Assembly: GCA_035620895.1 (NCBI GenBank)
Contig: DASPFY010000019.1
Coordinates: 1 to 54,563 of the forward strand
DNA length: 54,563 nucleotides
Source of the DNA: TA-21 sp035620895
GTDB taxonomy: Archaea; Thermoproteota; Nitrososphaeria; Nitrososphaerales; Nitrososphaeraceae
Direction of reading: 5' to 3'
The translations under genes were made by a program, and so were the position numbers. Positions within the stretch are counted from its first letter, which is position 1. Every line of letters begins with the position of its first letter. Positions 44,194 through 53,395 of this stretch are shown here, one piece after another. The notes beneath the pieces are model-generated. The model did no database searches. It was not told where the DNA came from and was given only the letters and a program-made list of their open reading frames with translations.

Positions 44194-44976
44194 CTATTTT
44201 GACTTGTCTGCTTTCCTATAGCCATGTGTAAACTGTGGATCATAAACTTTTGAAAACTCGTAGCTGGTTGGATTAATAACTTTTCCAACAATAATTATTG
44301 CGGTTTTGGTTATTTTGGCTTCCCTCACTTTGTCCACAATATCACCAAGAGTTCCAACTATTATTTTTTCATCTTCCCATGTGGCTCTGTATACCACAGC
44401 TACAGGAGTCGAGGTTTGATAGGAACCCCCCTTAATTAATTCATCCACTATGTTTCTTATCAAATGAACACTGAGATAGAATGCCATAGTAGCACCGTGA
44501 GTTGCTAAGTTAGAAATTCTTTCTCCTTCTGGTACTGGAGTTCTAAGTTCGGCCCTTGTGATAATGAGTGTTTGAGTAATTCCGGGAAGAGTTAATTCTA
44601 AATTCAATGAAGAGGCTGCACCTAAAATTGCGGTTATTCCTGGAACAACCTTACAATTTATGCTATCCAAGTTTAACTTATCTATTTGTTCCCTAATGGT
44701 GCTAAATAACGCGGGGTCTCCATCATGAAAACGTATGGCAAGTTTTCCTTGTTTTGTCGAATCCCTTAATATTTCATAAATTTTAGTTCTATCCAAAAGA
44801 GCCGCATCATGAAGGGTTGCATCTTTTTTAGCAAATTCAAGTAGTTTTGGATTGAGTAACGATCCTGAATAAACCACAACATCTGCATTTTCCAATAATT
44901 TTTTTGCCTTTAAGGTTATGAGCTCCGGATCTCCTGGACCGGAGCCGACAAAGTAAATAGTATTGGGTTCAATCAT
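44194..44976 (-). CDS. cobM: Cobalt-precorrin-4 C11-methyltransferase
   Basis: 260 residues of the tetrapyrrole methylase family. Signatures: IYFVGSGPGDPELITLKAKK (SAM-binding), VVYSGSLLNPKLLEF, RFHDGDPALFSTIREQID and PGITAILGAASSLNLELTLPG. The ELRTPVPEGERI segment is specific to CobM/CbiF. It adds the C11 methyl group in corrin ring synthesis. Overlaps cobI by 8 bp on the same strand, so they are coupled. Confidence 0.92.
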   Translation of the reverse strand: MIEPNTIYFVGSGPGDPELITLKAKKLLENADVVVYSGSLLNPKLLEFAKKDATLHDAALLDRTKIYEILRDSTKQGKLAIRFHDGDPALFSTIREQIDKLNLDSINCKVVPGITAILGAASSLNLELTLPGITQTLIITRAELRTPVPEGERISNLATHGATMAFYLSVHLIRNIVDELIKGGSYQTSTPVAVVYRATWEDEKIIVGTLGDIVDKVREAKITKTAIIIVGKVINPTSYEFSKVYDPQFTHGYRKADKSK

Positions 44977-45691
44977 TCTTTCTAGCCACCATTATTGAAA
45001 AGTATTTTCCAGCTGGATTTTTTGTGTTTCGCAAGTCTTTTAATTTCTTTGTTTCTAAAATTTCTTCATCCACGGATACATCTTGAGCAATAGTAATAAC
45101 GGAATTATCGCTAAAACCAGTTTCAGATAGTATTTCGATCACGCTGTCAAAATATCGCCCGTCTTTGAGAAAAATTATAGAGTCACAAGATGCGACCGTA
45201 TGTCTTATTTTATCCAAATCATAACATGCAGGAACGATACCAAGTGTTTGATCGCCCTCTACTAGACTCATTTTTGCTTGAGCTGCGAATGCGAAGAAGG
45301 ATGGAACGCCAGGAATGATCTCAATATCTATATCATCATGCATTTTCTTCAATTCATTATGAATATAATTCCATGTACTGTATAAGGAGGGATCTCCTAC
45401 TGTCAAATAAACGCAATTCTTTCCGGAGTGTACTGTGTTTGCTATTATTTGGGAATTAGTCTTCCATTGTACTTTGAGTAAATCTTTATCTTTTATCATT
45501 GGAAATATTAAGTTTGTAATTGTAGTGGTTGATTCGTTTATGTATTTTCGAGCTATTGATAAAGCTATACTGGGCTTACCTTCCTTTGAGGTCGGGGTAA
45601 AGATGGCATCTGCTTTCTTGATTCTATCCACAGCCTTTATCGTTAATAAATCCGGGTCTCCGGGTCCGCAACCTATACACGAAAGCTTCAT
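44969..45691 (-). CDS. cobI: Precorrin-2 C20-methyltransferase
   Basis: 240 residues. Signatures: LSCIGCGPGDPDLLTIKAVD, then IFTPTSKEGKPSIALSIARK (CobI/CbiL-specific), VYLTVGDPSLYSTWNYI and IEIIPGVPSFFAFAAQAKM. It adds the C20 methyl group in the corrin pathway. The gene is upstream of cobM in one minus-strand operon. Confidence 0.92.
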   Translation of the reverse strand: MKLSCIGCGPGDPDLLTIKAVDRIKKADAIFTPTSKEGKPSIALSIARKYINESTTTITNLIFPMIKDKDLLKVQWKTNSQIIANTVHSGKNCVYLTVGDPSLYSTWNYIHNELKKMHDDIDIEIIPGVPSFFAFAAQAKMSLVEGDQTLGIVPACYDLDKIRHTVASCDSIIFLKDGRYFDSVIEILSETGFSDNSVITIAQDVSVDEEILETKKLKDLRNTKNPAGKYFSIMVARKND

Positions 45692-45798
45692 AATTTGAGT
45701 TGTAAAAAATTGTGTTATTTAAAGTAAAAAGAATCTCCCAGCAAGCGAGTTCCAACAAATTATGTGTACCTCGTGAATTAACATCAAACATGAATTCA

Positions 45799-46386
45799 CT
45801 ATCTTGTAGCAGACAAAATTAATATGGGATTTCTGGAAATAAGCATAGTTCCACTTGACATGCTTTTTCCTTTGGCTATTGTGACTTGAGTAACCTCAAT
45901 ATCGCGCATTTTTTCCTTCTTGACCGTCTTCAGGGCTTTATACATTGTCTCTATAAGGATGGTATCAATAACTAGTCTTCCATCCTTCTTTAATTTAGAA
46001 ATGCAAAGCTCTATGATTTTTTCAGTTTTACCTTTTGTTCCGCCGACAATAATTGCATCGACTCTTGGTAGTGATGGTAAGGCGTCTTCAGCCTTGGAGT
46101 GGATTAATTTTGCAGAAACACCAAATTTATCTAGATTTTTTTTTGTCAAGTCTATGGCATTCTTATCAAAATCAATAGCGTATACATTTTTAGAATTTAC
46201 GTGTACACATATCTCTATAGTAATGCTTCCACTGCCGCATCCTACATCAATCACCGAATAATTTTTTCTTAAACGTAGTTTACTCAGGACAATTGAACGG
46301 ATATCCTCTTTAGTTATTGGAACATTCTCTGAGCGCTCGAACAGCTCGTCAGGTATGCCTGGGGTTAAATATTTCCATATCATCAT
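45799..46386 (-). CDS. cbiT: Precorrin-6Y decarboxylating methyltransferase subunit CbiT
   Basis: 195 residues of the class I SAM methyltransferase fold. TPGIPDELFERSENVPITKE is the CbiT N-terminus; the SAM site is VIDVGCGSGSITIEI, followed by VYAIDFDKNAIDLTKKNL and DAIIVGGTKGKTEKI. It methylates C15 and decarboxylates the acetate side chain. It is upstream of cobI-cobM on the same strand after 107 bp, so probably in one corrin operon. Confidence 0.92.
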   Translation of the reverse strand: MMIWKYLTPGIPDELFERSENVPITKEDIRSIVLSKLRLRKNYSVIDVGCGSGSITIEICVHVNSKNVYAIDFDKNAIDLTKKNLDKFGVSAKLIHSKAEDALPSLPRVDAIIVGGTKGKTEKIIELCISKLKKDGRLVIDTILIETMYKALKTVKKEKMRDIEVTQVTIAKGKSMSSGTMLISRNPILILSATR

Positions 46387-46431
46387 GTCTACATAAAATG
46401 CCTTGAAATTAAATTCTTTTAGATCAAATTT

Positions 46432-46713
46432 TCATGCATGGAGGCCCGTATATGTAACAATTATGAACATTATCAGCAAAAAGATAAAAGGAAAAATACC
46501 ATTGGTAGAAATTTTTTTTCTGTCTTCAGTTCTTAATCTCAAACCAATTCTTTTTGCAATAACATACGAAATAATATAGAAAAACAGTGCAAGTACGATA
46601 ATTATGGGTACAGACGCTGAATAGTTGGAAGGATTTAAGATAAAACCTAGGATAATACCACACATAACCCCTAATAAGGCTCTCATATAGTATATCTTAT
46701 CTAGTAATTCCAA
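46432..46713 (-). CDS. Small membrane protein, three spans
   Basis: 93 residues with three hydrophobic segments: about 11-27 (LLGVMCGIILGFIL), 35-53 (VPIIIVLALFFYIISYVIA) and 73-90 (FPFIFLLIMFIIVTYTG). A basic loop (KRIGLRLRTEDRKK) separates the last two and likely faces the cytoplasm. The layout is faintly like archaeal EMC6-type insertase-associated proteins, but I cannot confirm it. Lies 45 bp upstream of cbiT on the same strand and divergent from rqcH. Confidence 0.65.
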   Translation of the reverse strand: MELLDKIYYMRALLGVMCGIILGFILNPSNYSASVPIIIVLALFFYIISYVIAKRIGLRLRTEDRKKISTNGIFPFIFLLIMFIIVTYTGLHA

Positions 46714-46803
46714 TTGCTTTCTTCACATTAATTGCAGGTTTAATTCCTTTCGATTGCTATTTGAATTTTTAATTAATATTCATCCTCGTCTACAGTCATT
46801 CAT

Positions 46804-48783
46804 ATGGAATTATCAGGGATAGAGCTATATTATCTCGTAAACAAGATAAATTCAAAGGTATCATCGGGATTTTACGTGAGTAATATTTCTTCTATCACTA
46901 AAAATTCTATTCTTATGAAACTTCATCATCCGATAGAACCTGATATCATGCTTATGGTTTCTACCAAGGGAATTTGGATAACAAATAAGAAATACAAACA
47001 AGTAGAAGAAAGTCAATTTGTAAAGACACTAAGTAAGGAAATAGAAAGGGCAAGAATAAGTTCTATATCTCAGCCTGGTAGCGAGAGAATTTTTTTACTC
47101 CATTTTGTAAATAGAAACGATAAAGTAAGGATATTGATAGTTGAAATCTTCGGAAAGGGGAATATCATCTTATGCGACGAATCGATGAAAATACTTTGGA
47201 TCCTGAATCCAGTAGAAGTTAGGCACAGAACTCTCAATACTGGATCAGATTATGTTCTCCCACCTAGCAGAGGTGAGGACGTTTTGCACATTACTGTAGA
47301 AAGTATGATGTTTAAAACTAGTCCAGTACCCGAAGATATAGAAGTGGTGAAATGGTTGGGAAAATCTACATCCTTACCAAGGAAATATGTTGAAGAAATT
47401 CTATTTCAATCGGGAAATACTACAAAATTTGCTAACCAACTTAGTAACAAGGACATAGAAATTATATACGAAAAGACCAAAGAAATAACTGATAAAGTAC
47501 TAGATGAAAAAAATCACGAAGCATCAGTTACCATGGATAAGATGGGAGTTGCAATAGACGCATCTCCCATCTCAATGTCAAAAGAAGCTAACGCAAAGAA
47601 AGTTGACACATACATGGAGGCGATAGATCAAGTACTGAGTAATGAGATTTTAACTATCGGTAGGAGTCTGAAAACAGAAGAAACAGACAAGAAAATATTG
47701 GAATTAGAACATGATTTGGAAGAACAAAGCAAAGCAAAAATGAGTGTAATTTCAAAATCAAAAGGTCTTAGAAGCGTTGCCCATGAATTAATGAATCTCT
47801 CGTCTTTAGGTATCCAAGATATGAACGATAATTCAGTCAGGACTCTTTTAGAAAAAAATGATTCTAAAATAGTCTTCGAAAATGGTTTGACCTATCTGCT
47901 TTTACTAAATGAAAGAATAAAGTTAGAATCAAGTATTCCAAAATTTTCATCACAATTGTTTTCTAGAGCAAAAGAATTAGAACGTGGCGCCGGCAATATC
48001 GATAAAGCAAGTGAAGAACTTAGATCAAGAATTGAAAAACTGCAGGGTCAATCACAAAGAATTCATGAAAAAATTCAATTCAACGCATTAGAATCAAAAC
48101 AATGGTATGAGCGATATCGTTGGTTCGTTACTACTGACGGTCACCTAGTTATTGGTGGGAGAGATGCATCTTCGAATTCAGCAGTAATTCGCAAACACAT
48201 GACTGATGACGATATCGTGTTTCACGCAGAAATTCATGGGTCTCCATTTTTTCTCGTAAAGAATGCAAGAAATCAAGATAATGAGAATACCAAATTCATA
48301 GAGGAGACGGCTCAAGCCACAGTATCATTCAGTAGAGCGTGGAAGGATGGATTGTCAAGTGGAGATGCATACTGGGTATTCCCTAATCAGATAAAGAAAG
48401 GAGCTCCTACGGGTCAATTTCTTCCAAAAGGCTCTTTTGTCATTGAAGGCAAGAGAAATTTTTGCAAGGGCATTGAACTAAAATTATCGATAGGTTTGGT
48501 TAAAATTGAAAATAGATACACAATTGTTTCCGGACCGTTAAACGCCATCAAAAAGAGAAGTTTGGTATTTGCTTCGTTGTTGCCGGGTGGTTCCGATCCG
48601 ATGAAATTGGCCAAGAAAATAAAAAGTGAATTCGTAAGAGTAATTTCTGAATTTGATTCCGATTTAGGGGATTATTTAAAGAAAGTACTTTTGGATGATT
48701 TTATTAGAGTGCTGCCAACAGGGCAATCCAAGATAGAACATATTGAAAGGGGCGAATCAGTAAATGATGTTAAGATTGGTTAA
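46804..48783 (+). CDS. rqcH: Ribosome quality-control protein RqcH/NEMF family
   Basis: 659 residues in the NFACT layout. The N-terminal NFACT-N domain starts MELSGIELYYLVNKINSKVS and contains ILIVEIFGKGNIILCDE. A helix-hairpin-helix and a long coiled coil (about 300-430) follow. The NFACT-R domain includes KQWYERYRWFVTTDGHLVIGG and ITVGPL-type strands, through SFVIEGKRNFCKGIELKLSI. In B. subtilis and eukaryotes this protein binds split 60S subunits and directs C-terminal tails. The conserved Asp-Arg in NFACT-N appears as Glu94-Arg95 here. Single-gene unit. Confidence 0.93.
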   Translation: MELSGIELYYLVNKINSKVSSGFYVSNISSITKNSILMKLHHPIEPDIMLMVSTKGIWITNKKYKQVEESQFVKTLSKEIERARISSISQPGSERIFLLHFVNRNDKVRILIVEIFGKGNIILCDESMKILWILNPVEVRHRTLNTGSDYVLPPSRGEDVLHITVESMMFKTSPVPEDIEVVKWLGKSTSLPRKYVEEILFQSGNTTKFANQLSNKDIEIIYEKTKEITDKVLDEKNHEASVTMDKMGVAIDASPISMSKEANAKKVDTYMEAIDQVLSNEILTIGRSLKTEETDKKILELEHDLEEQSKAKMSVISKSKGLRSVAHELMNLSSLGIQDMNDNSVRTLLEKNDSKIVFENGLTYLLLLNERIKLESSIPKFSSQLFSRAKELERGAGNIDKASEELRSRIEKLQGQSQRIHEKIQFNALESKQWYERYRWFVTTDGHLVIGGRDASSNSAVIRKHMTDDDIVFHAEIHGSPFFLVKNARNQDNENTKFIEETAQATVSFSRAWKDGLSSGDAYWVFPNQIKKGAPTGQFLPKGSFVIEGKRNFCKGIELKLSIGLVKIENRYTIVSGPLNAIKKRSLVFASLLPGGSDPMKLAKKIKSEFVRVISEFDSDLGDYLKKVLLDDFIRVLPTGQSKIEHIERGESVNDVKIG

Positions 48784-48877
48784 TTTTTGATAAGCAGGCG
48801 ATCCTTATTCTTGTGATTATTTCCTCCATACAACGAAAATTCGAAAGATAATTAAACTGAACTATCTAAATGATCTT

Positions 48878-49450
48878 GTGGCAAAAAGACTAGTAGAAAA
48901 TACCGATGCAAACATGACTACGCGAGTCCTAGTAAGAGACATTATGAATAGCCCTGTCATTACAGCTGGGCCAAGCGAGACCGTTGTCGACATCGCAAGT
49001 AAAATGAAAGAACATAATATTGGCAGTGTAATTATTACCGAAAATGAAAAACCCGTTGGAATTGTTACTGATTGGGATGTTGTATCAAAGGTAGTGGCGA
49101 ACAATTTAGATCCATCATCGGTTGATGGTGCAAAAGTAATGCAAACAATACACACTGTAGAAGCCGGAGAAGGTATAACTGAGGCCGCACGCATACTACG
49201 AAAAAATAACATCAAGAGATTAGGTGTTGTTTATAAAGACAGATTAGCAGGAATTATTTCTAGCTCTGATGTTATTGCTGTTACTCCAGAATTAGTGGAT
49301 GTAGTATCAGAGAAAGCTGCCATGATTAGAGGAGAAATTGGTAGACCAGCATCTGCTATCTCAGGTTTCTGTGATGAATGCGGCGAATGGTCAGATGTGT
49401 TAATGTATTCTGAAGGTACTTTTACCTGCGAAGTATGTAGAGGCTCGTAG
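48878..49450 (+). CDS. Two-CBS-domain protein with C-terminal zinc finger
   Basis: 190 residues from a GTG at 48878. CBS 1 spans about 15-70 (VRDIMNSPVITAGPSETVVD ... PVGIVTDWDVVSKVV) and CBS 2 about 80-140 (VMQTIHTVEAGEGITEAARI ... LAGIISSSDVIAV). A zinc ribbon (CDECGEWSDVL, CEVC) closes the protein. CBS pairs bind adenosine nucleotides. It lies between rqcH and the ATPase genes; no operon partner is evident. Confidence 0.88.
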   Translation: MAKRLVENTDANMTTRVLVRDIMNSPVITAGPSETVVDIASKMKEHNIGSVIITENEKPVGIVTDWDVVSKVVANNLDPSSVDGAKVMQTIHTVEAGEGITEAARILRKNNIKRLGVVYKDRLAGIISSSDVIAVTPELVDVVSEKAAMIRGEIGRPASAISGFCDECGEWSDVLMYSEGTFTCEVCRGS

Positions 49451-49594
49451 TTATATCAAGGACCGATTAGTATGGACTAGTACTCTAATTACAAATATTC
49501 GATGTAAAAAATTAGGATGAGTTACCCTAATTTTATTTTTGAAGAAATATGGATATCAAAAGATTAAAATCACGTAGTTCTGAAAAATCAATGA

Positions 49595-50206
49595 ATGAGT
49601 CTAAATTCTTTAGAAAGAACAATTGATAAAGTTCTTTCGCAAAAAGAATCCGCATTAATCTCAGAGATTGACTCTGCACTTCAAAATTCGTTGAAAAATT
49701 TAGAATCTTCTAAAGGCAGTCTACAAGTTGAATATGCTAACATTATAGAATCATCAAAAAAACAGGCTGAGAATCTAAAGCGGCAAATAATAGGATCTAG
49801 CACATTAAATGCTAGGAATAAGGAACTAGTTATTATCGAATCAGCTATTGACGAAATTTTTAATAAAGCGAAGGAAAAACTTGCAAAAAGTAATAATGAG
49901 CAAGATTATGAAAAACTATTAACCAGAATGGTACAAGATAGCGTTGCTAAGTTAGGTTCTGAAATAATAATACAATGCAACAAGACTGATTTGAAACTGG
50001 TAAAAAAGATATCGTCAGAAGAATCATCCGATAAGAAAATGAAAATAACCGTATCAGACGAGGCAATAGATATTATTGGTGGAATAAAAGCAGCTTCTGT
50101 GGATGGAACAATGACTTTAGATAATACACTTGACTCTAATATTGAAACTCTCAAACCTTTAATAAGGAAAGACATAGTCCAACTGCTTAGAGGCGAAAAC
50201 AAATAG
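49595..50206 (+). CDS. atpE: A-type ATP synthase subunit E
   Basis: 203 residues. The N-terminal half is a long coiled coil (about 5-100: DKVLSQKESALISEIDSALQ ... KELVIIESAIDEIFNKAKEK). The C-terminal head has IIGGIKAASVDGTMTLDNTL, the family motif GG-x5-DG-x3-DNT. E pairs with a second coiled-coil subunit to form the peripheral stalk. First gene of the E-A-B-D run; the A start follows its stop with no gap. Confidence 0.92.
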   Translation: MSLNSLERTIDKVLSQKESALISEIDSALQNSLKNLESSKGSLQVEYANIIESSKKQAENLKRQIIGSSTLNARNKELVIIESAIDEIFNKAKEKLAKSNNEQDYEKLLTRMVQDSVAKLGSEIIIQCNKTDLKLVKKISSEESSDKKMKITVSDEAIDIIGGIKAASVDGTMTLDNTLDSNIETLKPLIRKDIVQLLRGENK

Positions 50207-51991
50207 ATGGTAGCAAAAGGAAAGATAGTATGGGTTAGCGGTCCGGCGGTTAAGGCTGATGGGATGTCTTCTGTAAAAATGTACGAGACAGTAGAAGTCG
50301 GTGAGTCCAAACTAATTGGAGAAGTTATCAGATTAACTGGAGATGTAGCATTTATTCAAGTTTATGAATCTACATCTGGTCTAAAGCCCGGAGAAGAGGT
50401 AATCGGTACCGGTCAACCACTTTCAGTTCTTCTTGGTCCAGGAATTATTGGTAAGATTTACGATGGCATACAAAGACCGTTGGATGATATTGCCAAAAAG
50501 TCGGGAGCATTCATTGGCAGAGGTATCACAACTAGCCCCGTTGATATGAAAAAGAAATACAAGTTTACTCCATCAGTGAAAAAAAATGACACTATTTTTG
50601 GAGGATCTATATTAGGAGCAGTCCAAGAAACTCCTCTTTTGACCCATAATATTTTGGTGCCTCCAACTTATCCTGAGGTGACAATTACTGAAATTGCCAA
50701 GGAGGGAGAATATGATTTAGAGGATATCATTGTGCATGCTAGTAGGAAGAACGGGGACAAGATTGAATTAAAGATGTATCACAAATGGCCTGTTAGAAAG
50801 CCACGTCCATATGCTGAAAGATACGATCCTTCAGTACCTCTAGTTACTGGCCAGAGAATTATTGACACATATTTCCCTATTGCAAAAGGTGGAACTGGTG
50901 CTATTCCAGGTGGATTCGGTACAGGAAAAACTGTGACATTGCATCAGATAGCTAAATGGGCAGATTCTAAGGTTGTTGTCTACATTGGCTGTGGAGAACG
51001 CGGTAATGAAATGACAGAAGTTCTTGTAGAATTCCCACACTTGATTGATCCCAGATCTCAAAGACCATTAATGGAAAGAACAGTTCTCGTTGCAAATACG
51101 AGTAACATGCCTGTCGCCGCTAGAGAAGCATCAATCTATACAGGTGTTACTATGGCAGAGTATTACCGAGATATGGGCTATGATGTAGTTCTCGTTGCTG
51201 ACTCTACAAGTAGATGGGCAGAAGCACTCAGAGAGATGTCAGGTCGATTGGAAGAAATGCCTGCAGAAGAGGGTTATCCGTCGTATTTGGCGTCAAGACT
51301 CGCAGAATTTTATGAAAGAGCAGGACGAATAAGAGCACTTGGTTCACCGGATCGTTCTGGATCTGTGACATTGGTTGGTGCGGTATCTCCGTCAGGAGCA
51401 GATTTTACTGAACCAGTAACAACTCACACAATTAGATTTATCAAGACTTTTTGGGCACTGGATACTAGACTAGCATATTCCAGACACTATCCATCAATCA
51501 ATTGGATGCAGTCATACTCTGGTTATCTTGAAGACATATCCAAATGGTGGAAAGAAAACGTAAGCCCTGATTGGTATGACTTGAGAGCTGAATCATATCA
51601 GATATTGCAGCGTGAAGATACATTAAAAGAAATCGTCAGATTGTTAGGACCTGAAGCACTTCCAGATGAAGAGAAACTCGTTCTAGAAGTAGCTAGAATG
51701 CTAAAAATTGGAATTTTGCAGCAAAACTCTTTTGATAAGGTTGATACTTACTGTGGTCCAGCTAAACAACTGAAATTGGTTCGACTTATGGTAAAGTTCT
51801 ACAAAGAATCACAAAAGGCCCTTAAGGAAGGAAAATCATTAGCAGATATTAGAGCCTTGCCTATAATTACCACCTTACTAAAAGCAAAATTCGAAGTTAC
51901 AGATGAACAAATTTCAAAATTAGAAGAAATAGATAAACAGCTATCTAATTCGTTCAAAGGTAACATTGAGGAGGTAAAGGTCTCTGTCTAA
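50207..51991 (+). CDS. atpA: A-type ATP synthase catalytic subunit A
   Basis: 594 residues. After the beta-barrel (KIVWVSGPAVKADGMSSVKM) and the non-homologous insert (about 115-200), the nucleotide-binding domain has the P-loop GAIPGGFGTGKTVTLHQ. GCGERGNEMTEVL and VLVADSTSRWAEALREMSGR follow, and the C-terminal helical domain. The P-loop carries GGFGTGKT where GPFGSGKT or GAFGCGKT is common. It hydrolyses or makes ATP with subunit B at the hexamer interfaces. The stop TAA at 51989-51991 overlaps the proposed B start. Confidence 0.96.
   Translation: MVAKGKIVWVSGPAVKADGMSSVKMYETVEVGESKLIGEVIRLTGDVAFIQVYESTSGLKPGEEVIGTGQPLSVLLGPGIIGKIYDGIQRPLDDIAKKSGAFIGRGITTSPVDMKKKYKFTPSVKKNDTIFGGSILGAVQETPLLTHNILVPPTYPEVTITEIAKEGEYDLEDIIVHASRKNGDKIELKMYHKWPVRKPRPYAERYDPSVPLVTGQRIIDTYFPIAKGGTGAIPGGFGTGKTVTLHQIAKWADSKVVVYIGCGERGNEMTEVLVEFPHLIDPRSQRPLMERTVLVANTSNMPVAAREASIYTGVTMAEYYRDMGYDVVLVADSTSRWAEALREMSGRLEEMPAEEGYPSYLASRLAEFYERAGRIRALGSPDRSGSVTLVGAVSPSGADFTEPVTTHTIRFIKTFWALDTRLAYSRHYPSINWMQSYSGYLEDISKWWKENVSPDWYDLRAESYQILQREDTLKEIVRLLGPEALPDEEKLVLEVARMLKIGILQQNSFDKVDTYCGPAKQLKLVRLMVKFYKESQKALKEGKSLADIRALPIITTLLKAKFEVTDEQISKLEEIDKQLSNSFKGNIEEVKVSV
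51968..51975 (+). promoter_or_regulatory. Shine-Dalgarno for ATPase subunit B
   Basis: GAGGAGGT, a full match to the anti-Shine-Dalgarno, lies inside the end of atpA and ends 8 bp before a CTG codon at 51984. No ATG, GTG or TTG lies in the B frame within reach of it. Confidence 0.7.
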
Positions 51992-53372
51992 AACAACTGG
52001 GATCGAATATACGAAAATAGCCGAAATAAAAGGGCCACTTATGATAGTAGATGGTGTAACAAAAGCTTCGTTTGATGAACTTGTAGAAATAGAAACAAAT
52101 GATGGTGAAAGACGATTAGGAAAGGTTCTGGAAATAGGAAACGGCAAAGCGGTAGTTCAGGTATTTGAAGGAACAACAGGATTGGCCATTACTGGAACAA
52201 GAGTAAAGTTCCTTGGAAAAACTATGGCCATGCCAGTATCCCAAGAACTGCTCGGACGTGTATTTGACGGTCTAGGAAGACCAAACGACGGCTTACCTGA
52301 TCCTGTTGCCGATAAATTCCTTGATGTTAATGGAGAACCCATGAATCCTCAGAGCAGAGAATATCCTACTTCATTCATCCAAACTGGAGTATCTGTAATT
52401 GATGGGATGCTGACTTTGGTCAGGGGTCAAAAGCTACCCATTTTTTCAGGTTCCGGAATGTCACACAATATTTTAGCAGCGCAAATTGCACGTCAGGCCA
52501 CTGTGGTGGGAACAAATGAAGACTTTGCTGTGGTTTTCGCTGCCATAGGTGTCCAATACTCTGAAGCTCAATATTTCAAGAGAAGCTTGGAAGAATCAGG
52601 TGCATTGAAAAGAAGTGTGCTGTTTGTTAATCTTGCAGACGATCCTGCTATAGAAAGAATCATTACACCTAGGGTCGCTCTCACCGTAGCTGAATATCTT
52701 GCATTTGATCTTGGTATGCATGTACTTGCGATACTAACAGATATGACCAATTATGCCGAAGCTCTTAGAGAGATAAGCGCAGCAAGAGAAGAAGTTCCAG
52801 GTAGAAAAGGATATCCTGGGTATTTATATACCGATTTGGCAAATAATTATGAAAGGGCAGGTAGAATTAAAGGAAAAAATGGAAGTGTTACTCAAATGCC
52901 TATCTTATCAATGCCGGCAGACGATATTACACACCCAATACCCGATTTGACCGGTTACATTACGGAAGGACAAGTAGTCTTAGGAAGAGATCTATTCAGA
53001 AAAGGAATTTATCCACCTGTCAATGTGATGATGTCTCTTTCCAGATTAATGAAAGATGGTGTTGGTGAAGGAAAAACTAGATCTGATCACATGGAAGTTG
53101 GTAATCAGATGTACGACGCATATTCAAGAGCCCAAGAAGTCCGAGCACTAGCAGAAATTGTAGGAAAGGCAGGTTTAACTGGAGTTGATTTGAAATATCT
53201 TGACGCCGGTGATAATTTTGAAAGTCATTTTCTAAAACAAAGTCCTGATGAAAATAGAAATTTGGACGAAACCCTAAGTAGAGCATGGGATATATTAGCA
53301 ACTTTACCAGAAGGCGAACTGACCAAGATCAAAGACAAACACATTCAGCAATATTATAAAGGAAACAAGTAA
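51984..53372 (+). CDS. atpB: A-type ATP synthase subunit B, probable CTG start
   Basis: 462 residues if translation begins at CTG 51984; only 443 from the first ATG at 52041. The frame from CTG reads (L)SKTTGIEYTKIAEIKGPL before the ATG, which is the conserved N-terminal beta strand of archaeal B subunits. A strong Shine-Dalgarno sits 8 bp before the CTG, and an in-frame TAA at 51975-51977 closes the frame further up. Core motifs: EMLGRVF-type LLGRVFDGLGRPNDGLP, KLPIFSGSGMSHNILAAQIA (the non-catalytic site) and the C-terminal helical part. B is the non-catalytic nucleotide-binding subunit. Confidence 0.9.
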   Translation: MSKTTGIEYTKIAEIKGPLMIVDGVTKASFDELVEIETNDGERRLGKVLEIGNGKAVVQVFEGTTGLAITGTRVKFLGKTMAMPVSQELLGRVFDGLGRPNDGLPDPVADKFLDVNGEPMNPQSREYPTSFIQTGVSVIDGMLTLVRGQKLPIFSGSGMSHNILAAQIARQATVVGTNEDFAVVFAAIGVQYSEAQYFKRSLEESGALKRSVLFVNLADDPAIERIITPRVALTVAEYLAFDLGMHVLAILTDMTNYAEALREISAAREEVPGRKGYPGYLYTDLANNYERAGRIKGKNGSVTQMPILSMPADDITHPIPDLTGYITEGQVVLGRDLFRKGIYPPVNVMMSLSRLMKDGVGEGKTRSDHMEVGNQMYDAYSRAQEVRALAEIVGKAGLTGVDLKYLDAGDNFESHFLKQSPDENRNLDETLSRAWDILATLPEGELTKIKDKHIQQYYKGNK

Positions 53373-53395
53373 TTTAGAAGCTCATCGAAATCAAA

